Below are positions 1 through 4,642 of a DNA stretch of 6,585 bases, in pieces. How positions within the stretch are numbered: the first letter of the stretch is position 1; each line of letters starts with the position of its first letter. Made by a program: the position numbers and the translations under genes. This DNA is from Coriobacteriia bacterium. Its GTDB lineage: Bacteria; Actinomycetota; Coriobacteriia; Anaerosomatales; JAENZW01. The DNA is taken from positions 1 through 6,585 of the forward strand of contig JAOUET010000107.1 in assembly GCA_029858605.1 (NCBI GenBank). Reading direction: 5' to 3'. The notes below the pieces were generated by a model. The model was not told the origin of the DNA and made no database searches. It saw only the letters and a list, made by a program, of their open reading frames with translations.

Positions 1-1
1 C

Positions 2-106
2 ATCACGCGCACGGTCTTCAAGACGATGCTGCGGGCCGAGAAGACGCGGTCGGCGACGGTCATCGTCGCCGAGTTCTCCGCCGGGAACGTCGCCGTCGCG
101 GTGTAG
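2..106 (+). CDS. 3' end of an unknown gene (partial)
   Basis: The frame starting at base 2 is open to TAG at 104-106 and gives 34 residues ending AEFSAGNVAVAV. Every third codon position in this stretch is G or C, as in the other genes here, while the other open frame gives an Arg/His-rich product. This supports it as the C-terminus of a real protein whose start lies left of the window. The segment is too short to assign a family. It would be the cargo of the cassette that ends in attC-1. Confidence 0.6.
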   Translation: MTRTVFKTMLRAEKTRSATVIVAEFSAGNVAVAV

Positions 107-117
107 AGTTGACATAG

Positions 118-193
118 GAGCAACAGCCGACTCACGCGAGCGGTAGGCTGAAGTCAACCGCTCGTTCGCGGCTGAAGCGCAAACACGTTCTGT
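118..193 (+). other. attC-1 recombination site
   Basis: Left core GAGCAAC (118-124) and right core GTTCTGT (187-193) bracket an inverted repeat: CGAGCGGT before and ACCGCTCG after the apex pair well. The right arm is identical over 25 bases to that of attC-6. The apex holds GGTAGGCT, a TANNNT -10-like hexamer at 144-149. The two cores match only in AAC/GTT, which is normal for a site whose right core belongs to the next cassette. The left arm is irregular, so confidence is moderate. Confidence 0.6.
167..191 (+). repeat. 25-base attC right-arm repeat, copy 1
   Basis: These bases, containing GGCTGAAGCGCAAACACG and the GTTCT core start, recur exactly at 3330-3354. Both copies are the right arm of an attC site, so two cassettes in this array share an attC subtype that differs from the CTCATCCGCT subtype of the other sites. 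Confidence 0.9.
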
Positions 194-232
194 GAAACGC
201 TGCGCCGTGGTCGCCGTCATCGGGAGTCTGGA

Positions 233-607
233 ATGCCTGTAGCTCGACGAGCGACGCTGAGAAACGTCACTCTCTCGCTTCTCGGCGCCGTCGTCCTCGT
301 CTTGAAACCGCTGTATCACGGGCCCGCAGAAGCGGTGTTCTACTCCTACGTCGGCAATATCTCGGTATCCTTCGCTCTGTACTTCGCCGCTCTCAACGCC
401 ACGTCGAGCTACCGTCGTCCTCGCGTCGTGGCGGGACTGGCGACCCTTCTGGCGGTCGAAGCCTTCGAAGCGACGAGCGGGTTCGGGGTGATGGGGAACA
501 CCTACGATTCCGTCGACTTCGTTGCCAACGCACTCGGGATTGCCTTGGCTGTCGCGGTCGACGTGATGACGTCGCGGATGCTGGTGGCGCGAGGACCGGA
601 CGACTAG
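233..607 (+). CDS. VanZ-like small integral membrane protein
   Basis: This 124-residue protein has about four hydrophobic helices (roughly residues 12-29, 36-55, 62-80, 93-112). The last third, with E76/E79 and then YDSVDFVANALG (91-102), follows the VanZ-family pattern of an acidic helix followed by a D..D..N..G motif. VanZ homologues are membrane proteins; VanZ itself gives low-level teicoplanin resistance by an unclear mechanism, and most relatives have no known role. ATG 233 is preceded by GGGAG at 222-226 with good spacing. It is the sole gene of its cassette, between attC-1 and attC-2. A function in glycopeptide resistance should not be assumed from this distant similarity; another small membrane family remains possible. 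Confidence 0.75.
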   Translation: MPVARRATLRNVTLSLLGAVVLVLKPLYHGPAEAVFYSYVGNISVSFALYFAALNATSSYRRPRVVAGLATLLAVEAFEATSGFGVMGNTYDSVDFVANALGIALAVAVDVMTSRMLVARGPDD

Positions 608-616
608 TGCGCGTTC

Positions 617-703
617 ACAGAACCAGCGCGTCAACCTGACGCGCGCGTGCGCTCGGCTAGAATGTGAGGCAGTAGCGCGCAGCTCACGCGCTTGATGTTG
701 GGA
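617..703 (+). other. attC-2 recombination site
   Basis: Left core ACAGAAC (617-623) and right core GTTGGGA (697-703) flank arms CAGCGCGTCAACCTG and CAGCTCACGCGCTTGAT, with a GC-rich inner stem (GCGCGC on both sides). The left core, extended to TTCACAGAAC, is the exact reverse complement of GTTCTGTGAA at 187-196, the other end of the same cassette. The apex carries GCTAGAAT (TAGAAT at 658-663), a near-ideal -10 hexamer, with CTGACG 16 bases upstream as a possible -35. Confidence 0.88.
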
Positions 704-764
704 ATTCAGAAGGTGTCCTCACGCGGAGCAGATGCTGCGCGGATCATGGAGCGGGGGCTGAGGC

Positions 765-1418
765 ATGAGCAGAGGACTCTTGGTGAAGATGGGGATCTTC
801 CTTGCGGCGACCTTGTTGTCCGGACTCGTCTACGTGCAGTGCGCTGGTCGCCGGGATCCACACCTGCGCGAGCTTCTCGGTCCCAAGCACAGTGCCGAGT
901 TTGGGACCCCTTCGGACTCGCAAGCGGGGGACGGCGACGTCTTCGGTCAGCCCGCAGCCGGGGAGTACGGCCAGAACCTCGTGTGGGGCGAGTTGGACGG
1001 CATCAAGGTGACCCTCACCGGCCTCGGCGGCCCAATCGTGGTTGTGGACCCCGCATCGGAGAATCCCGGCTACGTCCGGACCCTGGCGGACGGCGGTCTG
1101 CCAGTCCCTGAGAGAATCGTCTACGTGAATGCGGGTGGTGCCCCGGCGGCCATCAGGGCCTCATTCGCGGACAGTAGCTCGGATCTCACCGCAACCGTCT
1201 CGCAAGTCGAACTCGGGTTCAACGACACGGAAATCGGGACAGTCCTGGCCGATGTCGAGGCATATGACCCGAGCGGCAGACTCGTGGACGAGGACAGACA
1301 GAGCACGCCACAGAGCACGTACGGTGAGATGGTCCTGGCGGATCCGTCAATCGCGTATCTCCTAATCACGACGGACGCGGACGGCGCGTGGCTGTCGGCA
1401 CTCAAGTTCTCTCCCTGA
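765..1418 (+). CDS. Exported or membrane-anchored protein of unknown function
   Basis: The 217-residue product starts with basic residues and one hydrophobic helix (about residues 9-25) followed by C26, so it is either secreted, a signal-anchored protein, or a lipoprotein with a poor lipobox (residues YVQC do not fit well). The remainder is soluble, acidic and likely beta-rich, with segments such as YDPSGRLVDED and a C-terminal AYLLITTDADGAWL stretch, similar in style to secreted beta-sandwich domains where a 'body property' strand precedes a final hydrophobic strand. I do not recognise the family. ATG 765 has GGGGG at 753-757 as ribosome binding site. The stop codon TGA (1416-1418) directly abuts the left core of attC-3, an unusually tight gene-to-attC join. 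Confidence 0.82.
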   Translation: MSRGLLVKMGIFLAATLLSGLVYVQCAGRRDPHLRELLGPKHSAEFGTPSDSQAGDGDVFGQPAAGEYGQNLVWGELDGIKVTLTGLGGPIVVVDPASENPGYVRTLADGGLPVPERIVYVNAGGAPAAIRASFADSSSDLTATVSQVELGFNDTEIGTVLADVEAYDPSGRLVDEDRQSTPQSTYGEMVLADPSIAYLLITTDADGAWLSALKFSP

Positions 1419-1419
1419 T

Positions 1420-1516
1420 TCCCAACCGGCGGATTGAGCAGACTCGGGCGCTCGGAAGCTAGACTAGATCGCAGGCGGAGTGCTGCGCCCGGCAGCTCAT
1501 CCGCTCAATGTTCGGT
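1420..1516 (+). other. attC-3 recombination site
   Basis: Left core TCCCAAC (1420-1426), right core GTTCGGT (1510-1516). The inner stem CGGGCGC (1445-1451) pairs exactly with GCGCCCG (1485-1491), and arms GGCGGATTGAGCAG and CAGCTCATCCGCTCAA form the outer stem. ATTCCCAAC (1418-1426) is the exact reverse complement of GTTGGGAAT at 697-705, the start of the same cassette; allowing a one-base gap, pairing extends to CTGA. The apex has GCTAGACT (TAGACT at 1460-1465). Nearly identical inside to attC-5. Confidence 0.92.
1427..1505 (+). repeat. 79-base attC body repeat, copy 1
   Basis: This stretch matches 2617-2695 with about three mismatches, in the same orientation. It is the whole body of attC-3 without the core sites; the cores differ because they belong to different cassettes. 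The two copies bracket the DUF2510 and GNAT cassettes. Confidence 0.93.
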
Positions 1517-1550
1517 GTGAGTGGCCCAACGTGCGAAAGGGGCAGCCCGA

Positions 1551-1796
1551 TTGGATGACGACATCGGTCCGAGCTGGACGGACGCGGTATGGCGGCAGAA
1601 CCCCATGTTCGAGTCCGCGACGGTTCACAGCGACACGGCGAGCGGTGCCTCGTCCGGTACCGATTCGGGGCGAACACCTGCCCCAGCCGGATGGTGCTCG
1701 GATCCCCTTCAGCGCCACCCGTGGCGGTACTGGGACGGAGAATCCTGGACCGAGTACGTGGCCGACAATGGGCAAGTGGCCAGCGACCCACTGTAG
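1551..1796 (+). CDS. DUF2510-domain mini-protein
   Basis: The 81-residue product ends in a DUF2510 domain: PAGW (45-48), DP (51-52), RYWDG (59-63) and WTEYV (66-70). This short Trp-rich domain is typical of actinobacterial proteins, usually fused to membrane or secretion-related domains; its molecular role is not known. Here it stands almost alone behind a Ser/Thr/Gly-rich linker, without a membrane segment. I chose TTG 1551 because AAAGGGG lies at 1536-1542 with 8 bases spacing. GTG 1521 in the same frame would add 10 residues but has no ribosome binding site and sits only a few bases after the attC-3 core. It is the only gene of a roughly 400-base cassette. In other frames the region is open but lacks recognisable motifs. 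Confidence 0.78.
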   Translation: MDDDIGPSWTDAVWRQNPMFESATVHSDTASGASSGTDSGRTPAPAGWCSDPLQRHPWRYWDGESWTEYVADNGQVASDPL

Positions 1797-1830
1797 TCGA
1801 ACCTCACATGCTCGGGACTCGGGCCGCCAC

Positions 1831-1914
1831 ACCGAACCAGCGCATCCAGCAGACGGCCAAAACCGCTAGGATGATTTCAGCCATCAGCCGCAGCTCATCC
1901 GCTCAACGTTCGAC
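1831..1914 (+). other. attC-4 recombination site
   Basis: Left core ACCGAAC (1831-1837), right core GTTCGAC (1908-1914); outer arms CAGCGCATCCAGCAG and CAGCTCATCCGCTCAAC pair imperfectly with unpaired bases as in canonical attC sites. CACACCGAAC (1828-1837) is the exact reverse complement of GTTCGGTGTG at 1510-1519, the start of the same cassette. The apex contains GCTAGGAT (TAGGAT at 1867-1872). At 84 bases it is one of the shortest sites here. Confidence 0.9.
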
Positions 1915-1969
1915 GCGATCCGTACCGTACCTATGCGCCAGAGACAGCACTGACGGGGAGGAGCGAACA

Positions 1970-2599
1970 GTGTCGCCTCGACTTGAGACGCTCCACGAGG
2001 TGCGCACAGAAGACCTCGGTCCGGCTGCAGCGACCTTGGCTCGCGCGTTCGAGGCCGATCCGATCTGGTCCAAGGTCTTTGAGGGTGTTCGGCCCGAGAA
2101 GATGGAGGTCTGGTTCCAGGGTCCGGTCCTGTACTGTCGGGAGTTCGGGCATGTCTACGCGACCTCCAAGCGGCTTGAGGGAATCGCCGCCGTGGTGCCG
2201 GGCGAGTACTCCGTCATGAACATGCGGCGGATGATGCGGGCCGGCTCGATGAGGCTGGGCATGCGGATGGGACTCCAGCTGATGATGCGCGCTCCGCGCA
2301 TGATGCGCGTGTTCGCGCCGCTCGAGGCCGACCGCCAGGAGCACATGAGCGGGCGGGAGTACGTCCACGTGATGATTGTGGGCGTAGACCCGGAGCACCA
2401 GGGTCAGGGCTTCGGCAGCAAGCTGCTGCGGGCACTGATCGAGGAGAGCGACCGAACCGGTGTGCCCCTCTATCTCGAGACCGAGACGGAGGACAACCGG
2501 CGCATGTACGAACACTTCGGCTTCAATCTCCTACGCGAGATTGTGGTGCCCGTGGTCGGTCTGCCGATGTGGGAGATGTTGCGCGAGCCGGCGTTGTAG
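1970..2599 (+). CDS. GNAT-family N-acetyltransferase
   Basis: The 209-residue protein has the GNAT fold signatures: a beta strand YVHVMIVGVDPEHQGQGFG (131-149) holding the acetyl-CoA pyrophosphate loop (Q144-G145-Q146-G147-F148-G149), and a later LETETEDNRRMYEHFGF segment (169-185) typical of motif B. It should transfer acetyl from acetyl-CoA to an amine; the substrate cannot be told. Residues 83-112 are very rich in Met (11) and Arg (7), matching the variable helical insert that shapes the acceptor site in this GNAT subgroup. GTG 1970 is chosen because GGGGAGGAG (1955-1963) sits 6 bases upstream, and the conserved fold begins just after it; the frame is open further upstream through attC-4, which is not coding. 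It is the sole gene between attC-4 and attC-5. Acetyltransferases are common integron cargo. Confidence 0.92.
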   Translation: MSPRLETLHEVRTEDLGPAAATLARAFEADPIWSKVFEGVRPEKMEVWFQGPVLYCREFGHVYATSKRLEGIAAVVPGEYSVMNMRRMMRAGSMRLGMRMGLQLMMRAPRMMRVFAPLEADRQEHMSGREYVHVMIVGVDPEHQGQGFGSKLLRALIEESDRTGVPLYLETETEDNRRMYEHFGFNLLREIVVPVVGLPMWEMLREPAL

Positions 2600-2609
2600 T
2601 GCCGGACGC

Positions 2610-2705
2610 GTCGAACCAGCGGATTGAGCAGACTCGGGCGCTCGGAAGCTAGACTAGATCGAAGGCGGAGCGCTGCGCCCGGCAGCTCATCCGCTGGAGC
2701 TAGAT
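2610..2705 (+). other. attC-5 recombination site
   Basis: Left core GTCGAAC (2610-2616), right core GCTAGAT (2699-2705), inner stem CGGGCGC/GCGCCCG as in attC-3. CGCGTCGAAC (2607-2616) is the exact reverse complement of GTTCGACGCG at 1908-1917, the start of the same cassette. The right core has GCT where nearly all others have GTT, so it looks like a classical GTTAGAT with a T-to-C change. The apex has GCTAGACT (TAGACT at 2650-2655). Confidence 0.9.
2617..2695 (+). repeat. 79-base attC body repeat, copy 2
   Basis: Direct copy of 1427-1505 with about three mismatches. Recombination between the copies would remove the DUF2510 and GNAT cassettes together, by homology and without integrase. Confidence 0.93.
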
Positions 2706-2815
2706 GGAATTGAATCTCAGGCCAACCTACTCCCCGTCGAGACCGGCGGGAGATGAGCAGGCGGATGGATGCATCGCGCGGCAGCGCAGCCGCGCAGCAT
2801 GAAAGGAGCGAGCCG

Positions 2816-3217
2816 GTGGCAGCCACCGACGACGTGAGTTCGCAGCGGTTCTACCACGGTACACGGGCTGACCTGAAACCCGGAGACCTAATCGAGGCCG
2901 GCCACACCTCTAACTTCGGCAAGAGGAATACGACAATCTACGTCTACCTGACCGGCACCCTGGATGCAGCCGCCTGGGGGGCGGAGCTGGCCCTCGGCGA
3001 GGGACCCGGCAGAATCTACGTGGTGGAACCGACCGGCCCGATCATGGACGACCCCAATCTTACGGACGCAAGATATCCGGGCAATCCGACGAAGTCATAC
3101 CGTTCCCGGGAGCCGCTGCGGGTCACGGGCGAAGTCACAGATTGGCAGGGACACTCCCCCGAGACGATCCAGGCCATGAAGGACAGGATCAAGGGTCTTG
3201 AGCCAATTGACGACTGA
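2816..3217 (+). CDS. arr: Rifamycin ADP-ribosyltransferase (Arr family)
   Basis: The 133-residue product carries the full Arr signature in order: FYHGT (12-16), WGAEL (54-58), IYVVEPTGP (67-75), DDPNLTD (78-84), PGNPTKSYRS (88-97), EPLRV.GEV.DW.GH (99-113). Arr enzymes use NAD+ to ADP-ribosylate the C23 hydroxyl of rifamycins and so inactivate the drug in the cytoplasm. The NAD-binding His of YHGT and the family's essential Asp of NLTD (D84 here) are present, so it should be active. Length is slightly under the usual 140-150. GTG 2816 is preferred because AGGAG (2803-2807) lies 8 bases upstream and the family's conserved region starts soon after; ATG 2753 would add 21 non-conserved residues. 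The arr-2 type genes of clinical integrons are also cassette-borne, but this sequence is clearly different. The leader from attC-5 is long (about 110 bases). Confidence 0.95.
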   Translation: MAATDDVSSQRFYHGTRADLKPGDLIEAGHTSNFGKRNTTIYVYLTGTLDAAAWGAELALGEGPGRIYVVEPTGPIMDDPNLTDARYPGNPTKSYRSREPLRVTGEVTDWQGHSPETIQAMKDRIKGLEPIDD

Positions 3218-3271
3218 GTTGCACACCGCGTCTGCACCTCATGGCAACCTCGCCTGCCAACTGCGGTGAGT

Positions 3272-3295
3272 TCGGCTCGAAGCGCTTCGAGCCGA
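3272..3295. repeat. Perfect 24-base palindrome inside attC-6
   Basis: The arm TCGGCTCGAAGC is followed at once by its exact reverse complement, with no loop. It lies 37 bases after the arr stop codon. It could fold as a strong hairpin in RNA (a factor-aided transcription terminator for arr, although no T-run follows) or as a cruciform in single-stranded DNA. Other attC sites here have an imperfect stem with unpaired bases at this place. Confidence 0.85.
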
Positions 3296-3329
3296 CGCCG
3301 TGAGCTAGAGTGGTCCCAATGCGCGAGAG

Positions 3330-3354
3330 CGCGGCTGAAGCGCAAACACGTTCT
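3330..3354 (+). repeat. 25-base attC right-arm repeat, copy 2
   Basis: Exact copy of 167-191; forms the right arm and first core bases of attC-6. Confidence 0.9.
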
Positions 3355-3362
3355 CTGGGACT

Positions 3363-3755
3363 TCAGCCAGCTGTCGAGTGCGAGCGAATCCACTCGGCAA
3401 GGGCGTCTTCGGCCAGTGTCCCGTCCGCCAACTCCAGCATCACGGCGACGACCTCTTCTTCGGCCGCGTCGATCTTGCGTCCGTTGAGTCTCAGGAACAC
3501 AGTCATCGTCACGAACGCGATCCGCTTGTAGCCGTCGTGATAGGCGTGGTTTCTGGCGAGCCCGAACGCGTAGGCTGCCGCCAGTGTGGCCAGGTCGGGG
3601 TCATCGCCATCGGCCCATCGCTGGCGTGGTCTGGTGAGCGCCGCCTCGAGCGCGCCCTCGTCTCGAGTACCCTGCATGCCACCGTGCTCGCGTACGAGGT
3701 CCAGATGAACGGCGTCGACTACGAGCCGGTCGACCCAGCGCGGCTGCTTGCGCAT
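3363..3755 (-). CDS. doc: Death-on-curing (Doc/Fic-fold) toxin
   Basis: The 130-residue protein has the Doc layout: an N-terminal helix, GTRDEGALEAALTRPRQRW (29-47), a helix ending LARNHAYHDGYKRIAF (66-81) with the Fic/Doc active-site motif H70-x-x-x-D74-G75-x-K77-R78, then VFLRLNGRKI (86-95). Doc toxins phosphorylate elongation factor EF-Tu and stop translation. The usual Asn before KR is Tyr (Y76) here, which may change activity. It starts at ATG 3755, only 4 bases after the antitoxin stop, without a strong ribosome binding site of its own, so translation is likely coupled. The pair runs against the attC direction, and its stop lies just inside the cassette border at 3350. Toxin-antitoxin cassettes are known to stabilise long chromosomal cassette arrays. 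Confidence 0.92.
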   Translation of the reverse strand: MRKQPRWVDRLVVDAVHLDLVREHGGMQGTRDEGALEAALTRPRQRWADGDDPDLATLAAAYAFGLARNHAYHDGYKRIAFVTMTVFLRLNGRKIDAAEEEVVAVMLELADGTLAEDALAEWIRSHSTAG

Positions 3756-3759
3756 CAGG

Positions 3760-3987
3760 CTACTTCGCCAGTTCGCGCAGCGCGCTGCGGTAGGTGCCGG
3801 ACACCTCGGCGGCGACGCTCAGCGCCTCTTCGACGTCCGGGTCGTAGGGGGTGAGCAGTATCCCGTGCTCCGTCTCGACGGCGAACACGCTGTCGCCAGC
3901 CTCGAGATGGAGTCTGTCGGCCATGTCCTTGGGCAGCGTTGCCGCTATCGAGCCGCCTGCCTTGCGGAGCTTCAGTCCTCGCGTCAC
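3760..3987 (-). CDS. AbrB/MazE-type antitoxin of the Doc toxin
   Basis: The 75-residue protein has an N-terminal swapped-hairpin AbrB DNA-binding domain (LKLRKAGGSIAATLPKDMA, then a GDSVFAVE and GILLTPYDP strand pair) and a helical tail (DVEEALSVAAEVSGTYRSALRELAK), the part that usually neutralises the toxin. AbrB-type antitoxins bind palindromes upstream of their own operon. I prefer GTG 3987 because GGGAGG stands just before it on this strand and it leaves the usual few residues before LKLR. ATG 4020 would add 11 residues but has no ribosome binding site and touches the palindrome. It precedes the toxin by 4 bases, forming a two-gene operon with the order antitoxin-toxin. The AbrB-Doc pairing is less familiar than Phd-Doc but fits the layout. 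Confidence 0.88.
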   Translation of the reverse strand: MTRGLKLRKAGGSIAATLPKDMADRLHLEAGDSVFAVETEHGILLTPYDPDVEEALSVAAEVSGTYRSALRELAK

Positions 3988-4021
3988 GACTCCTCCCAAG
4001 GTCAGGATGCGTCTCCTCATG

Positions 4022-4039
4022 GTAGCACAAGAGTGCTAC
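4022..4039. promoter_or_regulatory. Candidate operator of the toxin-antitoxin operon
   Basis: GTAGCACAAGAGTGCTAC is a perfect inverted repeat with 7-base arms and a 4-base centre, placed just upstream of the antitoxin. On the reverse strand its edge overlaps TACCAT (4024-4019), which fits a TANNNT -10 box placing the transcript start about 25 bases before GTG 3987. No good -35 is seen. Self-repression by the antitoxin is inferred from position and from the family. Confidence 0.6.
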
Positions 4040-4047
4040 TTCCGCCC

Positions 4048-4150
4048 AGAGAACCAGCGCGTCGAGCAGACAGTGCGCCCGGCCGAGAGGTAGACTTGGG
4101 CAGGGAATGGAGCGCGAGGCGCACTGCAGCTCATCCGCTAGACGCTAGAC
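4048..4150 (+). other. attC-7 recombination site
   Basis: Left core AGAGAAC (4048-4054), right core GCTAGAC (4144-4150). The inner stem CAGTGCGCC (4071-4079) pairs perfectly with GGCGCACTG (4118-4126); outer arms CAGCGCGTCGAGCAG and CAGCTCATCCGCTAGAC follow the array pattern. CCCAGAGAAC (4045-4054) is the exact reverse complement of GTTCTCTGGG at 3350-3359, so the toxin-antitoxin pair is a complete cassette. The apex carries GGTAGACT (TAGACT at 4091-4096). The right core is again GCT rather than GTT. Confidence 0.9.
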
Positions 4151-4213
4151 GGAGAGCTGCAACGGAGAGTTGGAGTCGGGGTCGGTCCGGGTCGTCTTGA
4201 GGGGGAGGTTGAC

Positions 4214-4504
4214 ATGCCGGAAGCAGCAGACCACTCTGCACGGACGGGCGCGTCCTTCGGGGTGCCGGGCTCGTGGGTGGGCTGGACATCGGTCGTGCTC
4301 GTAATCCTGGCTTTCGTGGGAATCTTCAGCCGCCGGCTGACCGGCGGCTTCCGAGGCGTGTTCGCTGGTTGGATCCTCGCAGGAGCAGTCGCCCTTGTCG
4401 CGGTTCTGTGGAAGAAGGAGCGCTCCATTCTCGTATGGATAACGCTCGTCATCGGAGTGCTCGCCGCGGTGTGGGCCGGTGCGGAAGTCCTGTTCCCGCA
4501 CTAG
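4214..4504 (+). CDS. Small three-helix membrane protein, unknown function
   Basis: The 96-residue product has a short polar N-terminus and three hydrophobic segments (about residues 22-38, 48-66, 72-92) separated by basic loops (SRRLTGG, WKKER), which suggests short cytoplasmic loops. No catalytic motif is seen and I do not recognise the family. ATG 4214 follows GGGGGAGG (4201-4208) at 5 bases, a strong ribosome binding site. It is the single gene of a roughly 396-base cassette. The stop is only 16 bases from the remaining half of attC-8. Confidence 0.82.
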   Translation: MPEAADHSARTGASFGVPGSWVGWTSVVLVILAFVGIFSRRLTGGFRGVFAGWILAGAVALVAVLWKKERSILVWITLVIGVLAAVWAGAEVLFPH

Positions 4505-4520
4505 GTTCCGCCGGGAGAGC

Positions 4521-4546
4521 GAGGCTCACGCGCGAAGACGTTGGGC
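4521..4546 (+). other. attC-8, right half only
   Basis: GAGGCTCACGCGCGAAGACG followed by core GTTGGGC (4540-4546) matches the right arm and core of attC-2 (GCTCACGCGC, then GTTGGGA). No matching left core with AAC or left arm is found in the 16 bases between the preceding stop codon and this arm, nor convincingly inside the gene. The left half seems to have been lost, so the cassette on its left may not be excisable as a unit. Confidence 0.65.
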
Positions 4547-4642
4547 CAAAGCGCCGAGAATCGAGTAGGTGGTGGGAACGAGCAGGCGGGGACGGGGTCG
4601 ACCAGGTGCCGATCGTCCGCGCGGTCGACCAGGGGCGTCATC

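Larger units (their letters stand above)
3255..3356 (+). other. attC-6 recombination site (irregular left half)
   Basis: Right core GTTCTCT (3350-3356) and right arm are clear, being shared exactly with attC-1 over 25 bases. The best left core is TGCCAAC (3255-3261) followed by TGCGGTGAG, which pairs approximately with CTGAAGCGCA. A perfect 24-base palindrome is embedded in the left half. The left core does not complement the start of the arr cassette (GCTAGATGG), unlike five other cassettes. The apex shows GCTAGAGT (TAGAGT at 3306-3311). The site is probably real but altered. Confidence 0.68.

Noticed and set aside
692..1111. Open frame of 139 codons overlapping the 765-1418 gene
   Set aside because: Arg/Ser-rich product with no motif, starts inside attC-2, and third positions are not G/C biased; a shadow of the 765-1418 frame.
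1589..1969. Upstream extension of the acetyltransferase frame
   Set aside because: It runs through attC-4 and the DUF2510 gene in another frame, and a strong ribosome binding site supports GTG 1970.
1931..2515. Reverse-strand open frame of 194 codons opposite the acetyltransferase
   Set aside because: His/Leu-rich product without motifs; the forward frame has a clear GNAT fold and ribosome binding site.
3378..3854. Forward open frame across the toxin region
   Set aside because: The reverse strand encodes a recognisable Doc toxin and antitoxin; the forward product is Arg/Gly-rich without domains.
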